Source: Fidelibacterota bacterium
GTDB lineage: Bacteria; Fidelibacterota; UBA8477
DNA: 41,671 nucleotides
Direction: 5' to 3'
Assembly (NCBI GenBank): GCA_021734045.1
Contig: JAIPJR010000012.1
Span: forward strand, 1 to 41,671
The position numbers and the translations under genes are program-made. The first letter of the stretch is position 1; each line of letters begins with the position of its first letter. This document shows, one piece after another, positions 8,968 through 16,740 of the stretch. The notes beneath the pieces are model-generated. The model was not told where the DNA came from, did no database searches, and saw only the letters and a program-made list of their open reading frames with translations.

Positions 8968-9698
8968 GGAATGATCTCCGATTCCTCGCGTTGTCCGGTT
9001 TCCAATGCCTTCCGGATAGGCATTGGGAAATTAAGCGTGACCATTTTCTCCAGTGTTGCTTGCCAGTTGTATTCAACCCGCAATAAATCCACCGAATAAT
9101 TGTCTTCATCCATTTCCAGAACCGCACAAGATGCACGAACATCCCCGTCAAACGCCCGCCCAACACAACCGGGATTGATGAACAATGTATTATCCACCTG
9201 CCGGGCAAAAGGATCATGGGAATGACCACAGATCACCAAATCAGACCGGCTCATGGCCGCCAACTCACGTAACCGCTCATCCGGTGTTGAACGAACCAAA
9301 CCCTCCATAAAGTCGGCTGGACTGCCGTGGACCATGTGTATCGTCTGATTATCCAGCTGTAATTTCATTTCCCGCGGCCAGCTTCTTACGACTTGGGCAA
9401 TCGCTGGTGTTATTTCACCCGCAGCGAATTCATACACCCAGCGTTTGGCTGCCATTTTCGGCCGCTCCGGCGGAGTCCCTTCAAAAAACGCCAGCGCCCA
9501 TTCATCCACATTCCCGCGAATGGAGGTAACGCCATGACTGTCAACCAACTCTGTAACCGCCACCGGATCCGGACCAAAAACCAGGGTATCACCACAATTG
9601 AGGATAAAATCAAAGTCCTCTGGGGGACAGGTTTCAAATACCGCCTCCAGCGCCTCCAAAACACCATGAATATCAGAGATCAATAAACCCAGCGTCAT
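8964..9698 (-). CDS. Calcineurin-like metallophosphoesterase
   Basis: The product has 244 residues. It carries the five metal-binding blocks of the class: SDIHG (D9, H11), NCGDT, GNVDE, HGSP and CGHSHDP. The NPGCVG stretch near the end and the overall size match the YfcE/MJ0936 branch, which in characterised members hydrolyses phosphodiesters or phosphoproteins with two divalent metals. It lacks a signal peptide and should be cytoplasmic. Both ends overlap its neighbours by four bases (ATGA), so it is translationally coupled to the lipoprotein gene before it and the receptor phosphatase after it. The substrate is unknown. Confidence 0.85.
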   Translation of the reverse strand: MTLGLLISDIHGVLEALEAVFETCPPEDFDFILNCGDTLVFGPDPVAVTELVDSHGVTSIRGNVDEWALAFFEGTPPERPKMAAKRWVYEFAAGEITPAIAQVVRSWPREMKLQLDNQTIHMVHGSPADFMEGLVRSTPDERLRELAAMSRSDLVICGHSHDPFARQVDNTLFINPGCVGRAFDGDVRASCAVLEMDEDNYSVDLLRVEYNWQATLEKMVTLNFPMPIRKALETGQREESEIIP

Positions 9699-10072
9699 GG
9701 CGTAACATTCGATTGTGTTTTTAAGGCAGTACCGTTTGGTGACTGTAACAGTATGACCTCCTTGTTTTTTGTCAAAACCAATCGTCGAACGACCTGCTTA
9801 GGACCGGTCACCACATCCACCCGTGTGCCTGAGTGAAGTTTCTGCTCAATCTCGCGGATATCATAACCGGTCTGCCCGGCAACCCGGAGGGGAATCCTTA
9901 TCCGGTGCGTTTGCCCATCATTATCAAAAACCTGCACCACCCACACATTCGGCTTGGTTTGAATCTCTCCCACCGTTCCAACAATTCTGTGATAGGAATT
10001 CGCCGCACAACTGCCCAATATGAATGCTACCACACTCAACCCAATCACCACCCGATTCGCCGCAAACGGCAT
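9695..10072 (-). CDS. Small predicted lipoprotein of unknown function
   Basis: The product has 125 residues from the ATG at 10072, which overlaps the stop of the sixA-like gene as TGATG; a TTG one codon upstream is an alternative. A G-rich stretch precedes the start. The N-terminus is a lipoprotein signal with lipobox LGSC around residue 21. The mature part is a small beta-rich domain (VGEIQTKPNVWVVQVFD, THRIRIPL) that resembles an OB- or SH3-like fold by eye. I do not recognise a named family. The envelope location between two phosphatase genes suggests a role in the same sensory pathway. Confidence 0.7.
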   Translation of the reverse strand: MPFAANRVVIGLSVVAFILGSCAANSYHRIVGTVGEIQTKPNVWVVQVFDNDGQTHRIRIPLRVAGQTGYDIREIEQKLHSGTRVDVVTGPKQVVRRLVLTKNKEVILLQSPNGTALKTQSNVTP

Positions 10073-10578
10073 CAATTCCCCCCCTGCTCTGCCAGCATGG
10101 CCAACTCCTCGCCCGTATAAAATCCCGTCAGTTCAGCCTTCCCCGGTGCAACCCGTTCACGGAATGATAAAATTGCCACACTATTGGGCGAAAACGCAAT
10201 ATGCAGCCCCGGCTTGCCTACCGCCCGGCTGACAAAATTATGAACAACCGGTAAATGGCCCACGTATAAAAAACCCGCCCCGGTAGGCATTCGCGCCATA
10301 GTTTGGAAATAATCGTCCAGGTTCGACTCGGCTAAAAAATACGCCGCTTTAACACCATCCTCGCCAATACCAAAAACACTACCCATGATAATGCCCGTTT
10401 CCCGGGCACGCCGTAACGGACTGGTATAAATGGCATCAAGATTCGGTACAATGCTTTTCAAACCACGAGCCGCCCGGGTCGCCAGCGCCACGCCTTCCGG
10501 TGTCAGGGCACGAAAATAATCCCCATTACTGGAAATGGATTCCGCATAACCATGCCGCATCATGAGTATCTGTCTCAT
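10072..10578 (-). CDS. sixA: SixA-type phosphohistidine phosphatase
   Basis: The product has 168 residues from the ATG at 10578, which follows AAGGGTAAAGGG; the frame extends further upstream but that part looks untranslated. The histidine-phosphatase signature is MMRHG (R8, H9, G10). The SPLRRARET block and the distal VGHLP histidine complete the catalytic pocket. SixA enzymes dephosphorylate phosphohistidine on HPt domains or phosphotransferase proteins. It is the first gene of a four-gene overlapping unit that also holds a metallophosphoesterase and a PP2C-type receptor. The family is firm; the physiological partner is inferred. Confidence 0.85.
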   Translation of the reverse strand: MRQILMMRHGYAESISSNGDYFRALTPEGVALATRAARGLKSIVPNLDAIYTSPLRRARETGIIMGSVFGIGEDGVKAAYFLAESNLDDYFQTMARMPTGAGFLYVGHLPVVHNFVSRAVGKPGLHIAFSPNSVAILSFRERVAPGKAELTGFYTGEELAMLAEQGGN

Positions 10579-10697
10579 CCCTTTACCCTTCAAAACACCC
10601 GCCCCGCCCAGTTCCGGTATCAGCACTTGATTTCAATCGTTGATTGAGGGAGAAATGTAGGCGGCAGGACAATAAATCCCAAGCGGCGGATTGGCCT

Positions 10698-11015
10698 TTA
10701 AATCGACTGTTTTGGAAGTCCGGCCAGCATCGCCTCCATCTGCTCACGATACGTTTCAAATGCCGTGCGTCCGTGTGGCGTTAGCTTCAAAAGTGTATGG
10801 GGCTTTTTATCCACAAATTCCTTTGTAACCGCGACATAACCGGCATTTTCCAGCTTGGAAAGATGAGAACTCAAATTGCCCCAGGTGAGGCCGGTGCGCT
10901 GCATGACAAATATAAAATCAGCGCTTTCTACCACATACAATTGGGTCATAATCGCCAACCGGGCGGGTTCGTGGATCAGTTTGTCCATATCCTGGGGAAC
11001 GACGGGATCACTCAT
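10698..11015 (-). CDS. Winged-helix transcriptional regulator (HTH_34/MarR-like)
   Basis: The product is 105 residues and has a compact winged-helix: RLAIMTQLYVVESADFIFVMQRTGLTWGNLSSHLSKLENAGYV (about 18-60) is the helix-turn-helix, and the following VTKEFVDKKPHTLLKLTPHG is the wing. The TGLTWGNLSSHLSKLE wording is characteristic of the small HTH_34 group. The ATG is one base after the stop of the membrane-protein gene. This tight pairing with a hydrophobic partner is common for the group and suggests they work together. It may bind the CAAAG/CTTTG repeats in front of the operon and regulate its own transcription. The ligand is unknown. Confidence 0.8.
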   Translation of the reverse strand: MSDPVVPQDMDKLIHEPARLAIMTQLYVVESADFIFVMQRTGLTWGNLSSHLSKLENAGYVAVTKEFVDKKPHTLLKLTPHGRTAFETYREQMEAMLAGLPKQSI

Positions 11016-11016
11016 G

Positions 11017-11622
11017 TTAATCTGCCAGGTTTGGTTTGGGATAAAGCTTCATGAATTGGAACAACAAGGTACTACCAACGCCCAGAAAGACCAGTCCCAC
11101 CACCAGTATTCCGGTCAATCCGTCAGCGCCCGTGTAGTAGGAAACAACTGCCGCCAGAGCAAGCAGCAGGGCCAGATACCAATAGCGCTTCAATTTGATA
11201 TTCAAGGCCAGAATGACAAGTCCCATGATTCCAATCAGGTAAAACGGTAAAAGCGGAATGGCATGGAATGTGGCGTTAATCCCGGCGCCCATATTTTCCC
11301 GTATCATGAAAATGACAATACCGGCCAGCAGGAAAATTCCCAAACCCGACCTGAATAGCTGCTTGGAGCGCTTCTTCCGGAAACTGCTTTCGCCCTTAAA
11401 ATTGACAAGACCAATGCGCTGAGCGGTGATTTTGCGTTTTAATAATGCCCAGAGCGGTACACACACTGCCGCCCACGCACCCACCAGCGCCGGAATATCC
11501 GCTTTAATCCAGCCGAAAATGCCAAGGGCGATGACACCCACCACAATTTCTAAAATCCCATCATTGAAGTAAGTGAGGAAACTGGTCCGCTCTTCCTGTT
11601 TTAAGTCTTGTAGTGTGTTCAT
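11017..11622 (-). CDS. Multi-spanning membrane protein partnered with the winged-helix regulator
   Basis: The product has 201 residues, starting at an ATG behind AAGGAGG. About six hydrophobic segments are visible (for example EIVVGVIALGIFGWI, LGIFLLAGIVIFMI, LPFYLIGIMGLVILAL and YLALLLALAAVVSYY), with a basic loop KRKITAQRIGLVNF after the second. The family is unknown to me by name. It is the first gene of a two-gene operon with the winged-helix regulator and has an obvious promoter. It may sense or respond to a membrane stress, but nothing in the sequence proves a function. Confidence 0.75.
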   Translation of the reverse strand: MNTLQDLKQEERTSFLTYFNDGILEIVVGVIALGIFGWIKADIPALVGAWAAVCVPLWALLKRKITAQRIGLVNFKGESSFRKKRSKQLFRSGLGIFLLAGIVIFMIRENMGAGINATFHAIPLLPFYLIGIMGLVILALNIKLKRYWYLALLLALAAVVSYYTGADGLTGILVVGLVFLGVGSTLLFQFMKLYPKPNLAD

Positions 11623-11645
11623 AGAACCTCCTTGCAGTTTAATGA

Positions 11646-11667
11646 CTTTGCATTACAAAGTTCTTTG
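11646..11667. promoter_or_regulatory. CTTTG/CAAAG inverted repeats: likely operator
   Basis: Three pentamers alternate in orientation: CTTTG (11646-11650), CAAAG (11656-11660) and CTTTG (11663-11667). CAAAGTTCTTTG forms a near-perfect 12-base palindrome just downstream of the -10 box of the membrane-protein/regulator operon, where a repressor would block initiation. The co-transcribed winged-helix protein is the natural candidate to bind here. Confidence 0.55.
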
Positions 11668-11668
11668 T

Positions 11669-11698
11669 ATTATACATGACAAGGCCTGGTAGATGCAA
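11669..11698 (-). promoter_or_regulatory. Sigma70-type promoter of the membrane protein/regulator operon
   Basis: On the minus strand, TTGCAT (11693-11698) is followed after 18 bases by a consensus TATAAT (11669-11674). The start codon is 47 bases beyond the -10 box. This is the clearest vegetative promoter in the window. Confidence 0.75.
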
Positions 11699-11699
11699 G

Positions 11700-11721
11700 A
11701 AAAATTATCACGCCCGGGCGT
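11700..11721 (-). terminator. Rho-independent terminator of the receptor/DUF4249 operon
   Basis: ACGCCCGGGCGT (11710-11721) is a perfect palindrome, followed on the minus strand by GATAATTTTT. It lies 16 bases after the DUF4249 stop, and its T-tract abuts the -35 box of the next operon, so terminator and promoter are packed together. Confidence 0.7.
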
Positions 11722-11737
11722 ATGATTTAATTTTGGA

Positions 11738-12679
11738 TTAAGGTGTAGAATCCATCGGCGCCGAGATCAGATTCACTGTGAGATAAACCTCATTCAGCGT
11801 ACCGGCGTAACCCAGTGCGCCATTGTCGAAAAAATTTCGCGCCGGGTGATTGGGCGGAAAATCCCGCAGGTAATAATGCTTGTAAAAGGTGTCATTCATC
11901 ACCCCGATGACCAATTCATAAACGCCCGGATCCACACCCAACACCGACAAAACCGGTCCCGGATACGAGAACATATTGGGTAATAAGCGCGGTTCGGCAT
12001 CCAACTTGTCGGTGTAAACCGTATAGAACCAGGCAGTGGGATCTTCCTGCCAGATCAGTCTGGCAGAATCCGGATACTGGGCAATCGTGGTATAGGTCAT
12101 GGTGTAGGTCCCATCGCCACGGATACCACTTGGGAATGTCCGCACCGAATCAACCGTTAAATTCTCTATCTGAATGGCGGGAAAGGGTGAGAAGGTGGTT
12201 GTGTAATCCACACCATCGACGGTTACGACCAGTGTGTATGTTTCGTCATCCAGCAACTGAAAATCCAATCGGTCCAGGGTATATCCGCCATAGGTCAGCG
12301 TATCAATGTACTGAACCAGCGAATCAGGATTTTGCATGATCTCGGGATTAAATTCCGGGATATTGTAAAAAGCAAAACTGCTGGCGGAATCCTGCCAACT
12401 GAAATGGCTGAGTGTATCAATTCCATGAAGTAGAACAGCGTCGGCATTTTTGACGTATAAGTGTTCCAAATCCATCGTATCCGAAATGGCAAACGTATGA
12501 TCCACCCGCAGAATGGATTTTCCCAGATTCGCCGGGAAAAAATCCCCTTCGATCTTGATCTGGGCGGTATAGTCAAAATTAAACTCGCTCAAGGGGACAT
12601 TTTTGGTACACGCCGCCAGCCAGGCTAACAAGGTAACGGCACACAAATTCCGGAGAATATTTCGAGTAGGTGCTTTCAT
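11738..12679 (-). CDS. DUF4249-type outer-membrane lipoprotein, partner of the TonB receptor
   Basis: The product has 313 residues from the ATG at 12679; the frame continues upstream inside the receptor gene but that part is not protein-like. The signal ends in a lipobox LAAC, with the lipidated Cys near residue 24. Then comes a beta-rich domain with the motif KIEGDFFPANLGKSILRVDHTF near its start and repeated V-x-Y strands, as in DUF4249 proteins. In FCB bacteria these are encoded next to carboxypeptidase-regulatory TonB receptors and are thought to sit on the cell surface. Its ATG overlaps the receptor stop as TGATG, so the two are translationally coupled. No substrate is evident. Confidence 0.75.
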   Translation of the reverse strand: MKAPTRNILRNLCAVTLLAWLAACTKNVPLSEFNFDYTAQIKIEGDFFPANLGKSILRVDHTFAISDTMDLEHLYVKNADAVLLHGIDTLSHFSWQDSASSFAFYNIPEFNPEIMQNPDSLVQYIDTLTYGGYTLDRLDFQLLDDETYTLVVTVDGVDYTTTFSPFPAIQIENLTVDSVRTFPSGIRGDGTYTMTYTTIAQYPDSARLIWQEDPTAWFYTVYTDKLDAEPRLLPNMFSYPGPVLSVLGVDPGVYELVIGVMNDTFYKHYYLRDFPPNHPARNFFDNGALGYAGTLNEVYLTVNLISAPMDSTP

Positions 12680-15114
12680 CAGAACTTGAAGGTTACTCCC
12701 ACAGTGGGCATGATGGGAAACATGGAGGTGGCGGTAACTTCCGAGGGCAGAACCGAATGGTCCCATTGATACAGCAGGACATTAAAATGGTTGAGGACAT
12801 TGAGAACCTGGAACTGGAATTCACCATTCCAGCTAAACCACCCAATCTTTCGCGACCAACTCACATCACCCCGATTGTAATAAGGAAACATCGCGCTGTT
12901 GCGATTTCCGTACAAACTTGTTTGATTTAAAAATGGTGTAAGCCAACTAATGTCGCCACCGCCATACATTTTTCCCACCACCGGTGTGTATGGCTGGCCG
13001 GAACTGATTGTCCAGCTCAGGCCCAACCGGTTTTTAGCGTTCAGATCGTAATTCACAACCGCCTTGAAGTTATGGCGCTTATCGTACTTGGGGGGGTAAA
13101 TCTCACCCTTACTCGCTTCCAGAATACCGTTACTATCCAGATCGACCTTTTTTTCAACCTTGCTGTAAGTATAAGACAACCAGCCGGATATCTTGCCGAT
13201 GTTGCGTTTCCAGATTGTCTCAAATCCGTAGGCCCGCCCCGTGCCGGCGATGTAATCATCATCGGGATTATATTGCTTCTGGATCGGATTGGAATCCAGA
13301 ATATTCAGGTAAGGCTTGTAATACACTTCGCAGGAGACCTGATTTCCATTACCAATCCACTGCTCAATCCCGGCTATGAAATGCCAGGCCCGCTCCGGAT
13401 CCAGGTAATGCGGCACCGGTAACCAGAAATCCACGATGCGCAGGACTGCATCGTCATTGTTGCTCGTAAACAGGAACTGGGTAAATGTCCCAGCGCTGAA
13501 CTTGAAGGCAGAATTTTCCAGGAACCGATATTTCAATCCACCGCGAATATCCGTCCACAGCTTGTTTGACTCGGAATACTTGCTGGTCCGAACGCCCAAT
13601 TGCAGATTGAGTAAAGCACCCACCGACCAGGTATCCTGCACGTAGGCACTTAAAATATTCGGCTTGGATTGATCGCTTAAAAATCGCGTGCCATCCTGAT
13701 CGAAGGTGAAATTGAAATTCAGATGCTTGTACTCCAGCCCCCCCTGTACCCGATGCGCCTCATTCACCTTCCAGTCCAGCCGCTCCGACAGGGTCCAGTC
13801 ACTCACTTTATTGCCAATATCAAAATTAGTGGTCGTGGTGTTTCCATTCGTATCAGTTGTTGTCTGTTCCAGATTGACTGTAAAATCGTAGATGGAATGT
13901 GCCAGCGTCGTTTCTGTGAAAAGCTGGGGTTTTACAACCGTTTTCAAGACGGCACTATTGGTCTGATTGCCCCACACCCAGTTTAGACCTACATCCTGTT
14001 TGGATCGATCACCCCCTCCGGTACTGAAGCTGAGCGTCAGGTCATCCGAGCCACGGTAAAAATTCACATCCAGTCGGTTTTTCGGATTCAATTGGGTGTG
14101 AATCTTACCCTGAAAATCGTAAAAATAATAGGGCAGGGTCGGAATTGTATCTTTTATGGAATGGAGCACATTGGCAATTTGGTCAAAATAGGTACGACGG
14201 ACCGAAAAGACCCAGCCGCCAGCCTTCACCGGTCCCTCCAGGAAAATTTTAGAACTGAGCAAACTCACATTCACGCTGCCATGACTCAAATCAAAGTATT
14301 CCGGATAAGGCCACCACTGCCCCATTTTGCCACCCGCCGGACTCCCCTCTTTGGACTGAATTTCCAACACGGAAGACATGCGTCCACCGAAACGCACCGG
14401 AAATCCGCCCGCTTGAAAATCGGCATTGGCGATGGCGTCGGTATTAAATGCTGAGAACACGCCGCCAAAATGGTAGGGATTATAAACCTCCACACCGTCC
14501 AAGAGGATGAGATTCTCATCCGGACTCCCGCCCCGTACCACCAGCGCGGCCGAAAAATCATTTTGCGCCACCACACCCGGTAACATCTGGATTGACCGGA
14601 ACACATCCGCCTCTACAAATGCCGGGACAACCTCCAGCTCTCGGGCAGACAAACTCACCCGGCTCACCTCCACCGACTTCTCGAAGCGCGTCCGGTCGGC
14701 TGTCACCACCACCTCCTGCAAAGCCACATCTTCCGGCACCAGTGCTACATCCTGCCGCGTATCAATGCCCGCGGTAACACTGACGGTCAGCTCCATGGTT
14801 TTGTGGCCAATGTAGGTGATTGAAAGGGTATAATTTCCTGGCGGTATCCGCTGAATCACAAAATACCCCCGCTGATCCGTTGTGGTTCCGCGTTGCGTAT
14901 TTTTCAATATCACATTCACATAGGGCAGCGGCTCAGCCGTTTCGGCATCGGTGATAAATCCTGCAAGCGTCCCCGTTTGCTGCGCACTGAGGGGATATGT
15001 GAGCAGCAATAATAGCACAATGATAGTGATGAAAACGAAATGGTCTCCCGGACCATGCCTACCTTGACACAACGGGATGAATGCAGTCCGAAGGGTGCTC
15101 TCAAAATTTTTCAT
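12679..15114 (-). CDS. TonB-dependent outer-membrane receptor with N-terminal carboxypeptidase-regulatory domain
   Basis: The product has 811 residues from the ATG at 15114; another ATG at 15132 would overlap the methyltransferase stop. After a long basic leader and hydrophobic signal (to about residue 45, LLLLTYPLSAQQ) comes a CarboxypepD_reg-like domain (GTLAGFITDAETAEPLPYVNV). A plug follows (QEVVVTADR, then RSIQMLPGVV, VVRGGSPDENLILLDGVEVYNP). A barrel runs to the end with the usual aromatic finish (PTVGVTFKF). The plug lacks the extended loops typical of SusC. It should import a large or scarce nutrient with energy from TonB. It shares an operon with a THUMP methyltransferase and a DUF4249 lipoprotein; no SusD-like gene is present, so this is not a classic polysaccharide locus. 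Confidence 0.93.
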   Translation of the reverse strand: MKNFESTLRTAFIPLCQGRHGPGDHFVFITIIVLLLLLTYPLSAQQTGTLAGFITDAETAEPLPYVNVILKNTQRGTTTDQRGYFVIQRIPPGNYTLSITYIGHKTMELTVSVTAGIDTRQDVALVPEDVALQEVVVTADRTRFEKSVEVSRVSLSARELEVVPAFVEADVFRSIQMLPGVVAQNDFSAALVVRGGSPDENLILLDGVEVYNPYHFGGVFSAFNTDAIANADFQAGGFPVRFGGRMSSVLEIQSKEGSPAGGKMGQWWPYPEYFDLSHGSVNVSLLSSKIFLEGPVKAGGWVFSVRRTYFDQIANVLHSIKDTIPTLPYYFYDFQGKIHTQLNPKNRLDVNFYRGSDDLTLSFSTGGGDRSKQDVGLNWVWGNQTNSAVLKTVVKPQLFTETTLAHSIYDFTVNLEQTTTDTNGNTTTTNFDIGNKVSDWTLSERLDWKVNEAHRVQGGLEYKHLNFNFTFDQDGTRFLSDQSKPNILSAYVQDTWSVGALLNLQLGVRTSKYSESNKLWTDIRGGLKYRFLENSAFKFSAGTFTQFLFTSNNDDAVLRIVDFWLPVPHYLDPERAWHFIAGIEQWIGNGNQVSCEVYYKPYLNILDSNPIQKQYNPDDDYIAGTGRAYGFETIWKRNIGKISGWLSYTYSKVEKKVDLDSNGILEASKGEIYPPKYDKRHNFKAVVNYDLNAKNRLGLSWTISSGQPYTPVVGKMYGGGDISWLTPFLNQTSLYGNRNSAMFPYYNRGDVSWSRKIGWFSWNGEFQFQVLNVLNHFNVLLYQWDHSVLPSEVTATSMFPIMPTVGVTFKF

Positions 15115-15118
15115 CCGC

Positions 15119-16243
15119 TTAATACAAATCATACTTCAGTAAGCGGCTTTCAATTGCGCCATTATACAACAATATCCGCTCTTTGGTTCGCAAGCCAACA
15201 AATTTCCGTAAAATCAGATTCCCGGTAAAAATCGAAGCCGTACAACCCTGTAATTCCTGTTTCAAATGATCCCCCAACTCCCGGTACAGCGCTTTGAGAT
15301 TTTCCACCTCATCCAGTCGCTCACCGTAGGGTGGATTGGTAATGACCAAACCTCCTCCCTGTCGGTGACCCACTTTTCGAAAATCGCCGGTCCGGATGGT
15401 TATCACCGAATCCAACCCCGCCGCGGTCACGTTTTTCCGAGCCATTTCAGCCACAGCCGCATCAATCTCCACACCGACTCCCCGCACCTGTAACGGAGAC
15501 TGCTCAGCTTCCAGTCCCTCCCGCACCGATTGTAGTGCCGCCACATCAAAGTCCTGCCAATTTTCACACGCGAACGACCGGTTCAGATTGGGCGCCATGT
15601 TGTGGGCGATCATAAGCGCTTCGATCAGCAGCGTTCCCGAGCCACACATGGGATCGTACACCGGTGATTTTCCGTCCCAATCGCTCAGCAGAACAATCGC
15701 CGCCGCCAACGCCTCCTTCATGGGTGCTTCCCCGGCCTTTAACCGGTAATGCCGGCGATGCAGGGATTCGCCTGAGGCGTCCAGTGAAAAGGTCACATGG
15801 GGTCCGTTCACAAAAAGATTGAACACCACCTGGGGCGCTTTCAAATCCACACTGGGACGGGCTGCACCGTTCGTCTTGCGGCGAAATTGATCCACAATGG
15901 CATCTTTCACCTTCTGGGCGGCGTATTGGGAATGGGTCATGGCTGACGCCACCAGGTTCACATCCACCCGGAAGGTCTGCTCCACCCGCAGGAGCCTAAA
16001 AATGTCGATCTTGGCAATTCCACGGTAGAGGGCGTCATAATCCCGGGCATTGAACGCCGCAATCGGCTTCAAAATTCGCGTGGCCGTGCGTAACGCCATG
16101 TTGGCGCGATACATGTCCCGGTTCTCGGCTTCAAATGCCACCCCGCTAAACTGGGGTGTGGTGGCTGAAATCCCCAACGACTGAAGCTCTTTTTCCAGTA
16201 CCGGCTCCACACCACGGGGACAGACAGCAAAAAATTTTTCCAT
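15119..16243 (-). CDS. rlmL: THUMP-domain 23S rRNA guanine-N2 methyltransferase (RlmL N-terminal-like)
   Basis: The product has 374 residues. A THUMP domain (about 45-155) precedes a Rossmann methyltransferase with the SAM-binding block DPMCGSGTLL near residue 195 and the catalytic NPPYGERL near residue 301. This is the architecture of the RlmL N-half and of the short YpsC-like enzymes that methylate G2445 of 23S rRNA or an equivalent. It lacks the RlmK half, so only one methylation is expected. The start is an ATG 32 bases from the divergent HMA gene, leaving little room for two promoters. It is the first gene of a unit that continues into the TonB receptor, an unusual combination that probably reflects chance co-transcription. 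Confidence 0.88.
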   Translation of the reverse strand: MEKFFAVCPRGVEPVLEKELQSLGISATTPQFSGVAFEAENRDMYRANMALRTATRILKPIAAFNARDYDALYRGIAKIDIFRLLRVEQTFRVDVNLVASAMTHSQYAAQKVKDAIVDQFRRKTNGAARPSVDLKAPQVVFNLFVNGPHVTFSLDASGESLHRRHYRLKAGEAPMKEALAAAIVLLSDWDGKSPVYDPMCGSGTLLIEALMIAHNMAPNLNRSFACENWQDFDVAALQSVREGLEAEQSPLQVRGVGVEIDAAVAEMARKNVTAAGLDSVITIRTGDFRKVGHRQGGGLVITNPPYGERLDEVENLKALYRELGDHLKQELQGCTASIFTGNLILRKFVGLRTKERILLYNGAIESRLLKYDLY

Positions 16244-16275
16244 CCCACATAATAAAGGTGCAGGCAGAAAAACCT

Positions 16276-16686
16276 ATGCGATTTAACACACCGGTTTCCC
16301 GATTGAAGGTGCTGAAAATCGGGTTACATTTAGATGTGAATTTCCGAACGATTAAGACATTTTTTTTCGGTATTATCCTGCTGTTGGTGATGAATTGCGG
16401 TGGTGAAAAGCTGGCGACCATGGCGCTGAAAATTGATGAGATGTGCTGTTCCGAATGCCAGAAACTTGTGGAACAGACGATTTTGGATCAGCCGGGTGTT
16501 AAAAACCTGGCGTTGAATTATGACAATCAAACCGTGGCGGTGACTCTGCGTGTCAAACAGCTCGCCCCTGAATCCCTGGTGAAAGTCCTGTTGGATGCGG
16601 GTTTGACCGTGGATGGCGTGGCCGATGATTCCACGGCTCATGCGGCCTTACCGGAAAACTGTCGCGATGAGTCCGTTCGTTTTTGA
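16276..16686 (+). CDS. Exported or membrane-anchored heavy-metal-associated (HMA) domain protein
   Basis: The product has 136 residues from the ATG at 16276. A hydrophobic segment (FFFGIILLLVMN, about 29-40) ends at Cys41-Gly-Gly, resembling a lipoprotein cleavage site, although Asn at -1 is not canonical. A GTG at 16336 would give a more usual signal length. The HMA domain follows with M56-C-C58-S-E-C61, the MxCxxC site that binds Cu(I), Zn or Hg, and the helix and strands of the fold (QTILDQPGVKNLALNYDNQTVAV). It is probably a periplasmic metal carrier. It is followed by an unrelated aminotransferase, and no metal ATPase is nearby. Confidence 0.7.
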   Translation: MRFNTPVSRLKVLKIGLHLDVNFRTIKTFFFGIILLLVMNCGGEKLATMALKIDEMCCSECQKLVEQTILDQPGVKNLALNYDNQTVAVTLRVKQLAPESLVKVLLDAGLTVDGVADDSTAHAALPENCRDESVRF

Positions 16687-16740
16687 CTTCGAAAAACAGG
16701 TGCTTTCTACACACACGGAAAACCCTCAATAGGAGTTTAC

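Noticed and set aside
12679-15114. Polysaccharide utilisation locus (SusC/SusD)
   Set aside because: The receptor partner is a DUF4249-type lipoprotein, there is no SusD-like gene, and no glycoside hydrolase lies nearby.
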